From Amyelois transitella (taxonomy: Eukaryota > Arthropoda > Insecta > Lepidoptera > Pyralidae): a stretch of 64,000 nt of DNA. Under the pieces are notes generated by a model. It had not been told where the DNA came from, did not search any database, and saw nothing but the letters and a program-made list of their open reading frames with translations. Shown piece after piece: positions 48,901-61,735 of the stretch. Position 1 is the stretch's first letter. Each line of letters begins with the position of its first letter. A program made the translations under genes and the position numbers. The DNA is taken from NCBI RefSeq assembly GCF_032362555.1, contig NC_083511.1, positions 7,316,001-7,380,000 of the forward strand, given 5' to 3'.

Positions 48901-49059
48901 AAATTTCCAGGTGAAGCCATGCATGCGTTCCTGAACGACAACTGGAAGCAAGTTTCGGCGGAGTTCGGCCAGCCCATGTTGGCTGTGGCCGCCAAGAAAA
49001 TATACAAAAACGTTGAAAAATATTTCGAGCAAAACCCTATCGCTGATATAACTTTGTAG
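42918..49059 (+). CDS. Takeout/JHBP-family secreted ligand-binding protein, paralog 2 (5 exons, complete)
   Basis: Exons 42918-42978, 47185-47404, 47650-47780, 48173-48328 and 48911-49059 join in phase to 238 residues. Residues 1-20 form a signal peptide. Cys27 and Cys34 repeat the C-x6-C pair of paralog 1, and a third Cys lies at 110 (VANCTVKGHY). RVLILPISGDGQ, LTNLFNGNKEL and DNWKQVSAEFGQPM align with paralog 1. Exons 3 and 4 are exactly 131 and 156 bp in both genes, so the pair arose by tandem duplication. The ligand is unknown. Intron 1 is 4.2 kb, and intron 4 carries a family C repeat. ATG with AAA before it and G after it decides the start. Confidence 0.93.
46490..46620 (+). other. GC-richer patch in intron 1 of JHBP-like gene 2
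   Basis: Open in one frame (GRVAGEPRVPFEERHEPGQM, stop at 46615) and compositionally unlike its surroundings. Perhaps a transposon scrap; not assigned. Confidence 0.25.
48540..48612 (+). repeat. Family C dispersed repeat in JHBP-like gene 2 intron 4
   Basis: Cleanest copy: GATTGTGGCAAGTGGAAAGA, then TGTAGTCTCTGCCTACCCCT and CCGGGAAAGAGGCGTGATTT. Confidence 0.6.
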
Positions 49060-49204
49060 ACAATTTTATTTTTTATTTATTTATTTTCTATATTTTTGTT
49101 TTTACTATTTATTGTTTTGTCTTATATTTGGTATCAGTGTTACTGTCTTCTGAGATCGGCTGGAATTAAGCAAACAGTAAAGTAGACACATTTATTTTAA
49201 AGAA

Positions 49205-49210
49205 AATAAA
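49205..49210 (+). terminator. Poly(A) signal of JHBP-like gene 2
   Basis: AATAAA lies 146 bp after the stop codon, in a reasonable context. Confidence 0.5.
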
Positions 49211-49939
49211 CTACTTACAATTAATCATTTTCTTTTTTCAAAAGTCGCCAAAATCCTGGTTTAGTTGACAGCTCGTCATTTTACGTATTTCGGCATTATC
49301 TTAATACGTCGCATTATTATCACGTCTCTTGGCTTAACTAGACAACATCTCATTCCTTATACAAACATCTTTATTCCATATGGGATAAACAAAGATACTA
49401 ATCACGGGTCGAAGGCTATGTTTAGCTCAATAAAATAATTGATAAATACTTATCATCATTTTTAGTTTACGTCAATAAAATTACAGTTCCGTCGCTGTAA
49501 TTTGTTACCGTCCTGCATGTGGAGGTCCGGGATCCAGTGATGACTATAATCTGCATAAGGATACAAGTCTTGTTTACACTAACAATAGGACTTCGTTTCC
49601 CCAGCCCTATAGGATGATAGTAAAAGCTGCAAAAGATGATTGCGCCTATTCCCTTAGCCATCTGTTTCGACATCCTAAGATATCGACATCGAAACAGATG
49701 GAGTGTTCTACTCTAAAGTAGCGGAAACCACACGGTACTCCTCTCAGGCGAACCTGTATTAAATCTTGACAGTGTTAATATAAAAAGTTTCCGATATACA
49801 GCGGCGGGAGGTATTAACAGTTAATTTTCCGGCCCGGTAGCGCCTTCAATTTAGTGGCCGCGACGTGATGAGTGTGGACATTTAATTATAGCTTTATTTA
49901 CGAAATGAAAAATTGAAGAAATTGTATCGGGTAGTTTTC

Positions 49940-50115
49940 AGTCTAGAATAGCGTAAAAGGTGATTAAGAGAGAAGCTAATAATCTTGCGATTCTTCATGT
50001 AGGCGATTAGCTAGCACCTTGTCACTAAGCTATACAGCTGAACGTGGTCTTTCAATCTTTTTAAAACTGTTCGCTCTGTCTACAACGCAAGGGATATAGA
50101 TGTGATTAAATGTAT
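49940..50115 (-). repeat. Family A dispersed repeat
   Basis: GTAAAAGGTGATTAAGAGAG to CGCAAGGGATATAGATGTGA, reversed. Shorter fragments lie at about 49360-49430 (plus) and 51150-51230 (minus). Confidence 0.65.
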
Positions 50116-50944
50116 GTATTTATACCGTCTTACCACCGTAAACTTTGCAGTTACACATTCAGTTGCATAATGTGCAGGTTTCAGTTGCATAATACTAAGT
50201 GATTGACTGCCTGACAGACAAAACACAGTCCTGACAGCCTCGTGCACAGACTTGAAATTTGGTATGAAGGTTTTTTTGTGTAATCCACAGCGACACTAAG
50301 AAATTTCCCAAAATTCCCGCGGAACAGCCATTAACAAGATTATTTATTTTACGCAAGCGGACTCTAGTTCTTAAATTAGTTATTTCAAAGCTATTGAAAA
50401 GTTTCTATTGTACACATTTTCTTTAGCACTCGAATCACGAACAAACTGTGCCAAGCGGTTTGTTGTTTTTATGGCAATAAAAATGCGGAACTAGGCCGTA
50501 AACATCGATATTATCCTGTTGTGAGAATTATTACTTTCTTGGCAAAATCGGCAAAAATATTTTCAGCTAAATTTAAGCATGTTAGTAAAGTTTGAATCTG
50601 CAATATAAATTAATAAAGCTAATAAATATTTCTTCGACATTGGCATATGCATTGCTATTTTTATAGGCGACTTTATTTATGTACATTATTAACAAGTATT
50701 AAAATATACTCCGCAAGCCTATGTTCGACATGACGATACAATAATCTAGTATATACTCGTACATAATATCTTATAAGACGAACCCTCTCGCACTTGGCTG
50801 GCTTAAACTACAGTTAAATATTCGGATCAAACTATTCAGTAAGCATATACATATTTAAAATGTTATACAAACAACAAACGCTTGTGCACCTGTATCTATG
50901 AAAATTTTACTGTAACCCCGCATTCTCCTAAAGATGGCGCCGCG

Positions 50945-51045
50945 GTCGTATTCGTTAGGCTGTAAGCGGTATAAGGGCGCTTTCGCCTCGCAAATTAGAT
51001 TTTAAAGCCGCTGTCGCAACCACTTGACACTCATTACCGTGCGGT
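50945..51045 (+). repeat. Member 1 of a diverged 100-bp repeat pair
   Basis: Shares TTAGATTTTAAAGC...TGT.GCAAC...ACTCATTACCG with 51430-51545, in the same orientation about 480 bp apart. GC content is higher than in the surroundings. Non-coding as far as I can see. Confidence 0.45.
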
Positions 51046-51429
51046 TTGGAATTGGATTGCCGGATAAACAATCGTGTGAACGCGCCTTAAGTGGCAAAAT
51101 AAATACCTAAGTTGCAATTCTTTAACATTTTTTTTTAACCCTAATTTCATTATTAAGCTATCGAGCTGAACGAAGCCTCTCAGTCTTTTCGAGACTTTTG
51201 GTTTTATGTGTGTATCATAAGGGATAAGAACATAAGACAAGGACAATAAAAAAAGTTTTAAAATATTTGATACACGATGATGATAACCTAATGAAATTTC
51301 TTCTATTGTAAGAAATGGATAATATTTTTCATTGGATTCAGAGGAAAATAGTATTGATACTTATACGAAACAAATCTTCGATATTCGATGTTTGAGGAAT
51401 CATCGTGTTATATTCGTCATTTTCTTTAT

Positions 51430-51545
51430 ACCAGGGCACGTAATTCCTTATAAAGCTGAGAGATGGTGTTAAACGCTTTAGTCCCGAAAATTGGATTTTA
51501 AAGCTCTTGTAACGTGTTGGTACTCAGTACTCATCACCGATCGTG
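51430..51545 (+). repeat. Member 2 of a diverged 100-bp repeat pair
   Basis: TTGGATTTTAAAGCTCTTGT, then GTACTCATCACCG, parallel to 50945-51045. Confidence 0.45.
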
Positions 51546-54127
51546 ATTAATAAATATTCTCGTAGGGATCTTAACAATCTAAAATAATTCTACCTAAATA
51601 ATAAAAAACGAAAGACCCCAAAATTCAATTACAAATTGTATAGTCCAAGTAAATGCCCCGAAGCAACGGACTTACCCGAAGAATTGCTATAGGATCTCAA
51701 GAATAAATATTTATAATCAAAAATTAATTCAAATAGGTTTACATTTTAATTATTTAAGGCCAAGATAAAAAGCTGATTTCGGCGTGTTCAGATTATATTC
51801 TTAAAAATATGTTTTTAGTTTGTTATATAATATAACGATGTTTGTTTCCTCATAAGAAAAAAACATGAAAAAAATGTTATGTAATAGATTTCTCTGTAAT
51901 TTGGGGGCCAGTTTTAATCCAATAATATTCCTTAAAACATATTATATTCCCGATTCACTTTAATGACAATCAAAATATTTCATTAATCTGTTTTGTTTGT
52001 TATGAAGTTTGGAATAAATGTAAAAGCTGAATTAATATTCCATTTCAGAATACCAAGAAGTGAAGATAAAAAAAAATATTCAATACAGTTCCACTTACAT
52101 ATCCGTAAACTATTTTTTTTTATGTAATCGCCCCTTAGATTTTGAGTTAAATGCGATACAAAAACGTCTTGTAGGGTTTGCAACAAATTTTTAGTTTTTA
52201 TTTTAATCTCTTTTAAGTAAGAGGTAAGTAAGAAGAAGATTAAATATTAAATTACCCTTTTGGGTCAACACCGTTGCAATGTCACAAAACATATCACTAT
52301 TGTTGCCAAGTGATATTATGCAAGAATGTTATTGGTTTGGCTAACAGCCATCTGTGAAGTAACTTAACAGAGTGAGGCAGTCAATAGAGACAATCTTTTC
52401 CTACAAATAATGTCTTTGGTAAAAAACCTTGATTAAGTCGAACAGTAGCCTATACCGAAGAGCCTTCATGACGAGAATTATGTTTTTATGAATGTAGATG
52501 AAGCGAAACAACTATAGATGGATCGTGGTGAGTGGAAAAATGTATTTTTTGCCTACCCCTACGGGAATGAGGACTGTGTTATGAATGAATAACTTATAAC
52601 GTTAAAATTAACTACATAACGTTAAGAAGTATCTAATCGCGTTGCTCGGGACTTCGCATGCGAAAAATGTAGACTATGTTTTAAATCGGGTTAATAAAGG
52701 GTAACGGACAGCGATCTTTTCAAATAATTTAGTACTTACTTGTCAAATAAGTTTAAAATAAATATATAAGACAATGTTAGAAAATGATAATTGTTTATAT
52801 TTGTCCTACATACTTCATATAAAAAATGTAGGTGCAAAGGCAACAAAAATCATAAAAACAAAATCCTCCAAGTAATTTGCTCACAAAATATTCACGTATC
52901 AATTCAAGATCGTTATCTTATTTTCAAAAAGAGGAATGCAATTTAGAAATACAGGTAAATCCAGTGTTTGTTTCTCAATCACGTCACTGATTTGAATGAG
53001 GATGGATCGACCCGGGCGCGACGTGCATGGGGTTTTTATCCGGAAAAAGGAACCCATGGGAATGTACCTCGAATATTTTAATCGGGACAAGGAAATTAAA
53101 ATGTAAAGTGCGATTCTTCAATGAATTTTTATTCGAATAATTATATTTGAAGAATTAAATTTATACACATTTTAGCTTTCGGTCGCGTCTACGCCCGCTT
53201 GAAAAATAGTTCTTCTCCGTACTAGTATATTGTATGCAACATTTCAAGATTTATTGGTTTTGACGTGAAAGACAAACAAACAAATACACTTTTACTGAAA
53301 CAATATTAGTATAGATAAGATTATTTCCTGGACTTCTTCGGGATAATGGCAAACAAACAAATTTTTAAAGTAGGCCCTTAAATCATGTCTTATTCAACAC
53401 TTTTTAAAGAAAATAAACAAAGGCAAAATTCAGTGAGCGCTGAACTGAGAGATTGATTACGATTTTGATTAAATTCAACTTGATTAATTCTTCGAATACT
53501 TTGATTTTTTTTAAAGATTTTGATAACGATTTGCTGCTGCTTCAGCAACTGTAATATGTGCTAAATGCAACCATATCATACATTATAAAACGTTTTAAAC
53601 ATACGTTTAACACTGCACTTTTTACCCTGGACTTAAACGCTAACCTACGTAGTTTACTTCATATCAGTGACAAGGCCAGTAACTAGAGCTGCTACTCTAG
53701 TTTACATTTCAGAATAGAGAGCGCGTGTGCAGTAGATTTGAATATGAATAAAGAGGAAATTCTATTACGTGCATTGAAGTCGCTAATGTACACACAAAGT
53801 GAAACACGTACTCTAGCAGGTATCCGAAGCCAGTTTACATTGCAAGAACATACAAATTTAAAGCTGTTTATTCAATCCTAGCGGATTGTATTATATTTTC
53901 TGTTTTTGTTACATCATTGAACTTTTCAGAGCTAAAATGCATTGACGAATATACTGCACGTTAATTAATTTTTCTAAATATATGTCAAAGTTTTGAACAT
54001 GTTGAACTGCGTTTGCAACATAATCTTTTAAATTTAAACTAAATAATAAGTTTTAGTTTATTATAATTATATTGTAATGTTAATTCATCAAAAAGACGAG
54101 AAATAACGGTGTTTATAAAGCGAGATA
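51546..54127. other. Gene-poor spacer with repeat traces
   Basis: Family C copy at about 52495-52580 and a family E fragment at about 53195-53310. A GC-richer patch around 52990-53060 has no coding sense. Nothing else is supported. Confidence 0.4.
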
Positions 54128-54129
54128 TA

Positions 54130-55436
54130 GGGGGAAGTCCCCTAGTGGCGGACACCTAAGGTTATTTAAAAATAAAACATAAAATATTTAAGGAATGTTT
54201 ATAAAATTATGTACTTATATTAGATAACAAAGTTAGAAGTCAAATTAATTTAACAAAAATGCAACCTCTGCTAAAAAATAATTGATACTATCAAACAAAC
54301 TTTGGTAACAAAAAACATAATTTTAAAAAGTGGCACCTAGTACCGGACGAATATTTGTGCACGCAACTGACACCAGTTTCATCACAGTTATAAATTCTTG
54401 AGGGTGTGAATGTTGTACTGTTTCATCAGCTTTTCAAGGTTGTCGTAGAAGAGATCCACTCGTGGTTTGTTAAATCCTACGAGGCGCATCATGTTTGTCG
54501 ATTCCGGTGTTCTCAACGAAATGTCAGAATGCCTTTTCATGAAGTCGCAATTTTTTATTGCGACTTTTATTTTTTATTTATCAGCACTACCTTTTTCTTT
54601 ATTAAATCGATGAGGAAACTTCATGACTTCAGCTAAGTCGTATGCTAATTTTGGAAACTTCTTTTTCATGAGCGGCATGCATCTATTCGATAAATCTTTA
54701 ATGTGGTCCACCAAGACTTCTTTATACTCTGCTGAGAAGGTGTTAGTGAACCTACCTAACTTTGGTTTCATTGTTACTTCTTCTCGATTTAGGGCCTTTA
54801 TTTAATCATGTATAGTGCTTTTAGGAATATTGTATCGCATTGCAGCTTGTCTTACGATCAGTTCTTTTGACATATCCTTATCAATAGCAGTTTGTAAGCT
54901 CTGTGGATCCCAGGATCCTTTCTTTTTCTTCTCTTTCATTTTAACTATCTTCTTTCTTCTATACTCTAAAACAAAATTAAATAATTAGAATAAAATACGT
55001 AATTTCTTACAAGAAATATCAATGTTTACTGTCCGGCACTAAGGGACGACTTAGTGTCCGGTGCCAAGGGACACACATTTTCGTTCATTAGATGGTACCT
55101 ACTAAAATTGTTTAAAAGATGTAATAATATTCTACCATTTTACGGATAACAATCGAGTACTGATTTTATCTTTGAATACCACTCAAATGTAAATGCATAA
55201 ATATACTAGAATTACTTACATTGATATTTAGGTGACGCCGTGATTTCGAGCCTAAAACAGCAAATGGTTACTCCTGCCGCGGCCGTGTGCGTCACTGGCG
55301 AGGCACGGCGCGTGATCTTGTACCTGTATGCCCCAGCACCCCTTTCACTTGTATTTTGAATCGAACTGACTTATACTCGCTTGAATAGTACGAGTGTCCG
55401 GCGCTAGGTGCCGTCCGGCGATACGGGACTTCCCCC
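54130..55436. mobile_element. Pogo-like DNA transposon relic, TA-flanked
   Basis: GGGGGAAGTCCC at 54130 is mirrored by GGGACTTCCCCC ending at 55436, and TA borders each end (54128-54129, 55437-55438), the target site of Tc1/mariner/pogo elements. Subterminal GTCCGG-CTAxGTGCC-like motifs recur near 54145, 54335, 55025, 55055 and 55396 in both orientations. The 1.3-kb length and the missing DDE domain make it non-autonomous. Confidence 0.8.
54388..54939 (-). pseudogene. Pogo-type transposase N-terminus, broken
   Basis: It starts MKEKKKKGSWDPQSLQTAI, a Pipsqueak-type HTH with RQAAMRYNIPKSTIHD, then has an in-frame TAA. It resumes with KLGRFTNTFSAEYKEVLVDH through KLAYDLAEVMKFPHRFNKEK, the CENP-B-type second DNA-binding domain, and is broken again near 54573. 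DFMKRHSDISLRTPEST and MMRLVGFNKPRVDLFYDNL then run to TAA at 54388. The DDE catalytic domain is entirely absent. Confidence 0.75.
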
Positions 55437-55438
55437 TA

Positions 55439-58400
55439 TCTCACGTGAAGTTTTTTTCATAAATATTTAACCTTACGACATAGGTACATTCGTATTCGCG
55501 CGACACGGTAATTTGCTAGCAGTGAAGTTGACAGTTGCGGAGCGTCAATTCGTTTGGTGTCGTCAGCGCCTAACGAGAATCATAGATACGAGAATGATCG
55601 ATCACGGATTTTGAGATATGGCGGTCTAATTGCCATGAGCACACGTAACCAACCTACCCGATCATTATTTAAAGATTTACATACACTTATTAGGCAAATA
55701 AAACCGACAGAATTGAGCTATTTACATTAGAAAAACCGTGATGTTAAAATTGACTTAATCACCAAAGGTATACAAATTTTGTCTCTTATAGGAGGCAAGG
55801 ACTTATTTCGGGTCGCTGTGTCGTCTTACTTATTTATCTTCCATCAAAGTTAAAACATTTTCAAAGTAATTTTAGTATGAACACTTTTTCATTAGAACTT
55901 TCTAGACTTTTTAAAAATAAACTGTTGAAGATGATTCATCGACGTTCCGTTTTCTCTCGCTTATAGCATCTAAGAATATAGTAAATAAACCAATATTTCT
56001 CTCACCAACTTGGTTTAAATTTTTTAAAGTAGCTTAGAGGAATTTAATGTAAAGTTCCCTACATATTAATAGAGTCTGTATTCCAAAAGAGAGTTAGATA
56101 TTTAGTCTCGTACTAATTAAAGATAATTAGTTCAAAGTTTACAAAATCGTTGAAGGAAATGGAATTTAGTTTTTTATTTCCGGTTGATAATCCACTCATA
56201 GCAGATTAGTAAAACATCATAACACTCCAAATTATCAAATTTCAATTTAATCAATTTAGTGGTGAACTTGAAAACTGCATTAAAACACATTCAAGACACA
56301 ATTGACATTAATCTCTAGCCACAATTATATCGATAGTAACAATACTATCGTTTTTATTCCTGTTCTCACAATCACACATTGTATGCTGATAATCTGAATA
56401 CGTGAGAATTCTGCTTTTGGTACTCGTACATGTAATATTAAATTGTTTTCTGAGATTTCATCTATCAATTAAAAAAACTCTAAAAAAATTACTTCTCAAA
56501 TTCTATAGAAGTATGTAAGCTTAAATAAGACTGACCGCAGTCAAACCGTGAAAACAGTTTTGCGGAATATTGTTTTAAGTTCATTATGAATATTGTGTAA
56601 TAAATAAATAAATAAATAAATAAAAATAATAATTAATTCAGCAAGTTGATTTCGGTACCTAAGGTCCTGGTACTAACAAAAAAATTGAGAAGACGTTCAA
56701 TCGTTACGAGATGGCATTTTTAGTGTATTCAAGTTATATTCCAATAGAAAATTACTTGAGGATTCAATATGGCGGTTGCCAGGCGCTCGAATGGCTACTA
56801 AGATAACTAAGCTCAATATTAAACGACATTATGATACAAGGCACGTCTGAAACACTTATATATACGCTTCGTCCCCATGTCTCGTACCATAAAATCATAA
56901 AAGCAAACAGCAAAACTCCATATTTTCAGCTTAAGAAAAAATCTTCCACCTCAATGGCGCACCATTTATAATAATTTCTTTTAAATATGGTCTTCAGAAT
57001 TGAGCCAAATTGAGACAAATTGTTATGTCTTGGTCACAAAAATGGGATGAAATTAAGACAGCGAATGCACAAAACGATATCATTAATTTTGATCGTTCAG
57101 AATACGTTTAGTTAACTTAATTAAAATTAATATTTTTAAATTAAGTAAAGTAAGACGGTCATTTTTTATTCTAAGTGGAAAAGTTCTTAAAGCGAAGGTT
57201 ATGATATTATAAGCCTAAATATCATAACAAATTACTGTGATGTCAAGTTTAACGCACTTTAAAATTAAGTTATCAAGTTAATTTTAGGTATCAAAGTTTT
57301 GATTCTATAATATTAATTAAAATTACCTCAGCTCCCAGGATTTCAGCTAGATTTTCGTATGGATGTCACATGAAACTGGTTTTAATCAAAAGTTTGGTAA
57401 GTTACTGAGAATATTGTTTTTTTTTATATGTTTGAATACTTAGTTATTTTGAAAACATCTTCTTCTATCTTATATATTTTTAACTAAAAATGAGTTCTAA
57501 CAAGACCAAACAAGTAGCTTGACTTAATTAAAAATTACAAGGAAAGCCATTTGGTGATTATCGCTTAAGCCCAATTTGATTTATAAAAACGCTACCTGTG
57601 ATAAGACTTGTATGACACCGGATTTAAATTTTTATTAAAACGAAAAGTACGTAGGTTAAGAATCTCCTCCAGGAAAAAGGATCTTATTAAAATATATACA
57701 TATGTTATTTTTTGTTGTAATACTCGTTTATGAATCTACAATCAAAGTTCTTAAGTGTTAACTACTTAGTGCTTTTTTTATTCGTTCCAATCCGGGTCGC
57801 CTTCAATATTTCTTTTGATTTTTTTTTGCTTTCTCATCTTTCCTGTCCCATATTACCCATAAACGCCTATAAAATTTTCATAGAGCCGTAACCGTATACG
57901 ACCTATACAAGGGTACTATTATCACGTAGGCGTGACATTCTCTAGAATCTAAACGGTTTATAATAAACCCCTCGGGCGATTCTATTGGCCTAAACTAGGT
58001 ATTTCAGTTTTGAGTAAATTCTTAGTTGCCTAGAGTTCGACTTTTCTTGATTAAAAAAAAAAAAATTCAATTATTACTTATCTGTTGATTATTTTCTCCA
58101 AATATAATTCTGAATTATTACGAAATCTCCAAAAATATAGAACTAAATTATTTTATTTTGGTCAATCTATTTAAATTGTTTCTTACTGAATCTGCGATAA
58201 AACTACAATTTATTGAATTTGCTCCCAAATGCAACCAAAATATACGAAAAAATATATAATAGTAAACGGTTATGTACAACTTACAATATAATTTTGGCAT
58301 GATTAAATTCGTATTGACTGCCTTTATGTTAAAATCGTAGGTTTCTTAGCTACTAAAATAAACGGCTTTTTAAGGGAAAAGGTTTGATATATGTATGTTA

Positions 58401-59919
58401 GGCACCCATTTTATTCGATGTACAAATACCAAAATTGTTACGTAAGTGGGTTTCCTTTATAGAGAAAATGTTATGATTTATTGAAAAATTATTGTGATTT
58501 ATTATAGTTATAAGTCACAAGATTATTCTCGCCCTCAAACAACCTTTAAATAAATGTAATGTTTGCTAAACTGTAAAATGTTATTTAAGGTTCTCTTCTT
58601 CCTCTGGACATTTGTCTCGGTTTTTTTTTGTCCCTACATATTCTTGAGAGCCCAGGATGCACCTTTGATCATATTTCCTCTCAGGTTTTTACACGAACTG
58701 ACTCCCATAATAATGACCTCCGCAACCTATGCAGGTGAATCTAGCTCTTGACCGTCCAATAGACTGTATAGCTGTATAGTAGGTTTCCATACGATGTTTT
58801 CCCTCACCGTAAGAGTATCGTTTCGGTCTTAAACTAAATTGAAATTAAGGTTATTTCGAGAGGTATAAATATTAGCCTCTTTTTATAGTTCACGAGATGT
58901 GATCATATGTCCTAAAGGCATAGTTTTAAATATATCAGTTTATGGTCTATTACAGCGGTCTTTCTCGTAAAATGTCGAATGGCCTATAAAAAGCGCTGTT
59001 AAGTTAATATCAGATAGATATACTGTGACGTGTACGATGCACTTTTATAGTGCATCAGCACTGTCGAAGTATAAAGTTTTATACCCTATCAGCCTTACAG
59101 ATTTTGATTTACACCCTAAAAATAACGACGCAACTAGTACATTCTAGAATGGCCTAAAGTTTTTCAATTTGCATTTAGTTTCATTATGATATATTAAGTT
59201 TTTCAGAACCTTTTAGGTAATGATTAAAAAATAATTAAGTCATCACATCTGATACATAATTTCAGTTTACTATGGAATAATTTTTCTGTTTGAGTTCAGA
59301 GGTCAATGTACTTTTGAGTAGTAATTAAAGATTTAAATCTCTTTACAAGTAGGTACATGGACGTAATACAAGTCTTACGAGTAGTATTTCTAAGCAGTGT
59401 CAACATTAATAGGTGTTATCATTGCCACTTGCTGCTCCCCCGGGCTTCGCTACCGTGGGAATCCCTGTATAAAAAGAACTTTTTATTTATTGAATTTCCA
59501 GATTGTAGTCTACCCGTGACCAAAATACATTGAAATCTGTCCAGTAGATTTTGCGTGAAAGAGAAACAAACACACATATATTTTTTAGTCATGTTATGTC
59601 TTCCTTTAGTCTGAAATAATAACAGTATTTAATGAGTTATCATATTTATAGTTATATATTACTTTCTTAATGCCATATAATTTTTGAGGCTATTGGAAAA
59701 AATATTTTTAAGTGACGATGTATACCGCAAATTAGGTAGAAAAATCTTAGGTATTTCATGAGAATTAGTGTAAGAATTAGAAAGATGTAGTATCTGCCTT
59801 CCCCTTTAGGAAAATGCGTATTAAATATTTTATATAGTTTTCTAGTCATAGTAATTGAAAACGGTGTTTCATCGACAGACCATAGGTTGTTTGACCATAC
59901 TGACCATACATGCCAGGAT
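55439..59919. other. Gene-poor spacer
   Basis: Contains an (AAAT)n run at 56600-56625 and an 8-bp hairpin at 59036-59056 (GATGCACT/AGTGCATC). A family E fragment lies at about 59440-59580 and a family C scrap at about 59770-59830. No coding exon is recognised. Confidence 0.4.
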
Positions 59920-60090
59920 GTTAACTCTTAAAGTCAGACAAGGAAAAGCCTTATGAACTTTCTTCTTTTAGGCGATGAGCTAGTAACCTGTCACTAATTG
60001 AAATTCAATTCCATCATTAACCCATACAGCTGAACGTAGCCTTTTCAATATTGTTGGCTCTGTCTACCCTGTTTGACGTAATATGTATGT
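59920..60090 (-). repeat. Family A dispersed repeat
   Basis: CTTCTTTTAGGCGATGAGCT, CAGCTGAACGTAGCCTTTTC and TTGTTGGCTCTGTCTACCCT, reversed. Confidence 0.6.
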
Positions 60091-60607
60091 ATGATAACTT
60101 TTTGTTTAAATGAAATTTTCTTTAAAGTACCTACTAACTTCTTATACAAAATTCGCTTGATAGAAATATCCTCAGTAATAGTGTTCCTTCATAGTTACAA
60201 AAATCTTTATAGATGGGCCATAAATCTCTTTCCATTTACCCTTCACTGTAAGGTCAGGAAAGCGTCAGCAGTATTTTAATGTCATATGTTACGAATACCC
60301 AAAGAACACTTTGAATAAGTTTAAATAACAGTTGGCTTTCTAGTATGTCATCATGAATAATGTATAATTTAAATTAATGTTCAGACAATATAAAAAATAG
60401 AGAACATAAGTAAAACCAAATAATCATCTGCCTAACCGTAGATATTTCAGTTAGTTTTGTCCCAACAATACTCAAGTATTTGAAAGTATGGATTTTTATA
60501 AATGGTAGTCACAAGTATCTTTTCTGGATAGCAAAGTGGTGGATAGGTTATTAGCCGATCACCCCATCCAAGTTAATAATTATATCCTTTTTACATATAC
60601 ATAATTC

Positions 60608-60690
60608 ACGCTTGTTTCCGGAGAGTTAGGCAGAGACTACATCTTTCCACTTGCCACAATTCCTGCATCCTTCTTCGACTCATCAACATT
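60608..60690 (-). repeat. Family C dispersed repeat
   Basis: Reversed copy with GAGACTACATCTTTCCACTT and GCCACAATTCCTGCATCCTT. Confidence 0.55.
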
Positions 60691-61735
60691 GACAACTGGC
60701 TTCATGCAAGGTAGTCGGTTTCGGGGACTTTTGAACGTCCTCGATTTAATCATCCCTTATATACAGTTACCCTAATTAACGACGTTTCCCAAAAAGGACA
60801 TAGGACTTTCACCAACTAATACGTACCTTTATTGGTAATTTGCAAAGTCAATTTCCTATAAGGTTTATCAATTGAGTTCACTAAGTTGGCCATCCATACT
60901 ATTATTATTGCCAAAGTCTGTCTGTTACGCTTTCGTGGCAAAACTTTTAAATGAGTTTAATAAAATTTAGTCAGATTATTTAAGTCCAAAATTCTCTATG
61001 AGCAAAAGCTATTTAAAAATAAAACAATAAATTACAAAAACAGTTTATTTTCTCTCCTGATTTTCTTTAACATTTAATTAGACATCAACAATTTACGATT
61101 TGTAGTTATTATTTTATAAAGAAGAAAAAGTATTGTGCGATCTGATTACTTTAGAGTTTTCCTTGAAACAGTCTTATTTTATTATAACTATTTACATATT
61201 TAAAAGGTGAAAACTGGAAAATTCTAATTGAATACAAATCAAGTGAAGACAATCCGAAGTTTTAAGACAAAATTATTAAAGCAGAAACTAAAATGGTAAG
61301 ATATAGTTCATTGTAACTTTTACCATACAACTATTACCAAAAATACAAAACATTATACTACATGAGCACGATTACCACTCACTTACAAGTATTACCTATT
61401 AATATAATTTTATGTATCCACGATCCATACTGCTATCATTGAAAAATATTAATCCTTCATAAAAATGTAATTTCACACACTTTTTATTAATTACATCTAT
61501 ATCTATGACTCGTATGTTAAACAGAACGTAATAATTCTTATTGAATTAATTGATTGATATATAAAATAAGACCCGTATCTACTGGTCCACATATACTTAA
61601 ACAATTGCTTTTCTATTTTGGTAAATACTAAGGATGTCTTTTTATATAACACTTTTGCCCGCAATGATGTCTGTGATCTGGAGGTAGATCCAAATGAACC
61701 ACATTCACTGCTTTGTCAAAAGTCACTCTCGGAAG
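60691..61735. other. Spacer and probable 3' UTR of the GPCR gene
   Basis: No gene. The 3' UTR of the minus-strand receptor should start at 61735 or at 62158, depending on which stop is used. Several minus-strand AATAAA motifs occur, none decisive. Confidence 0.35.
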
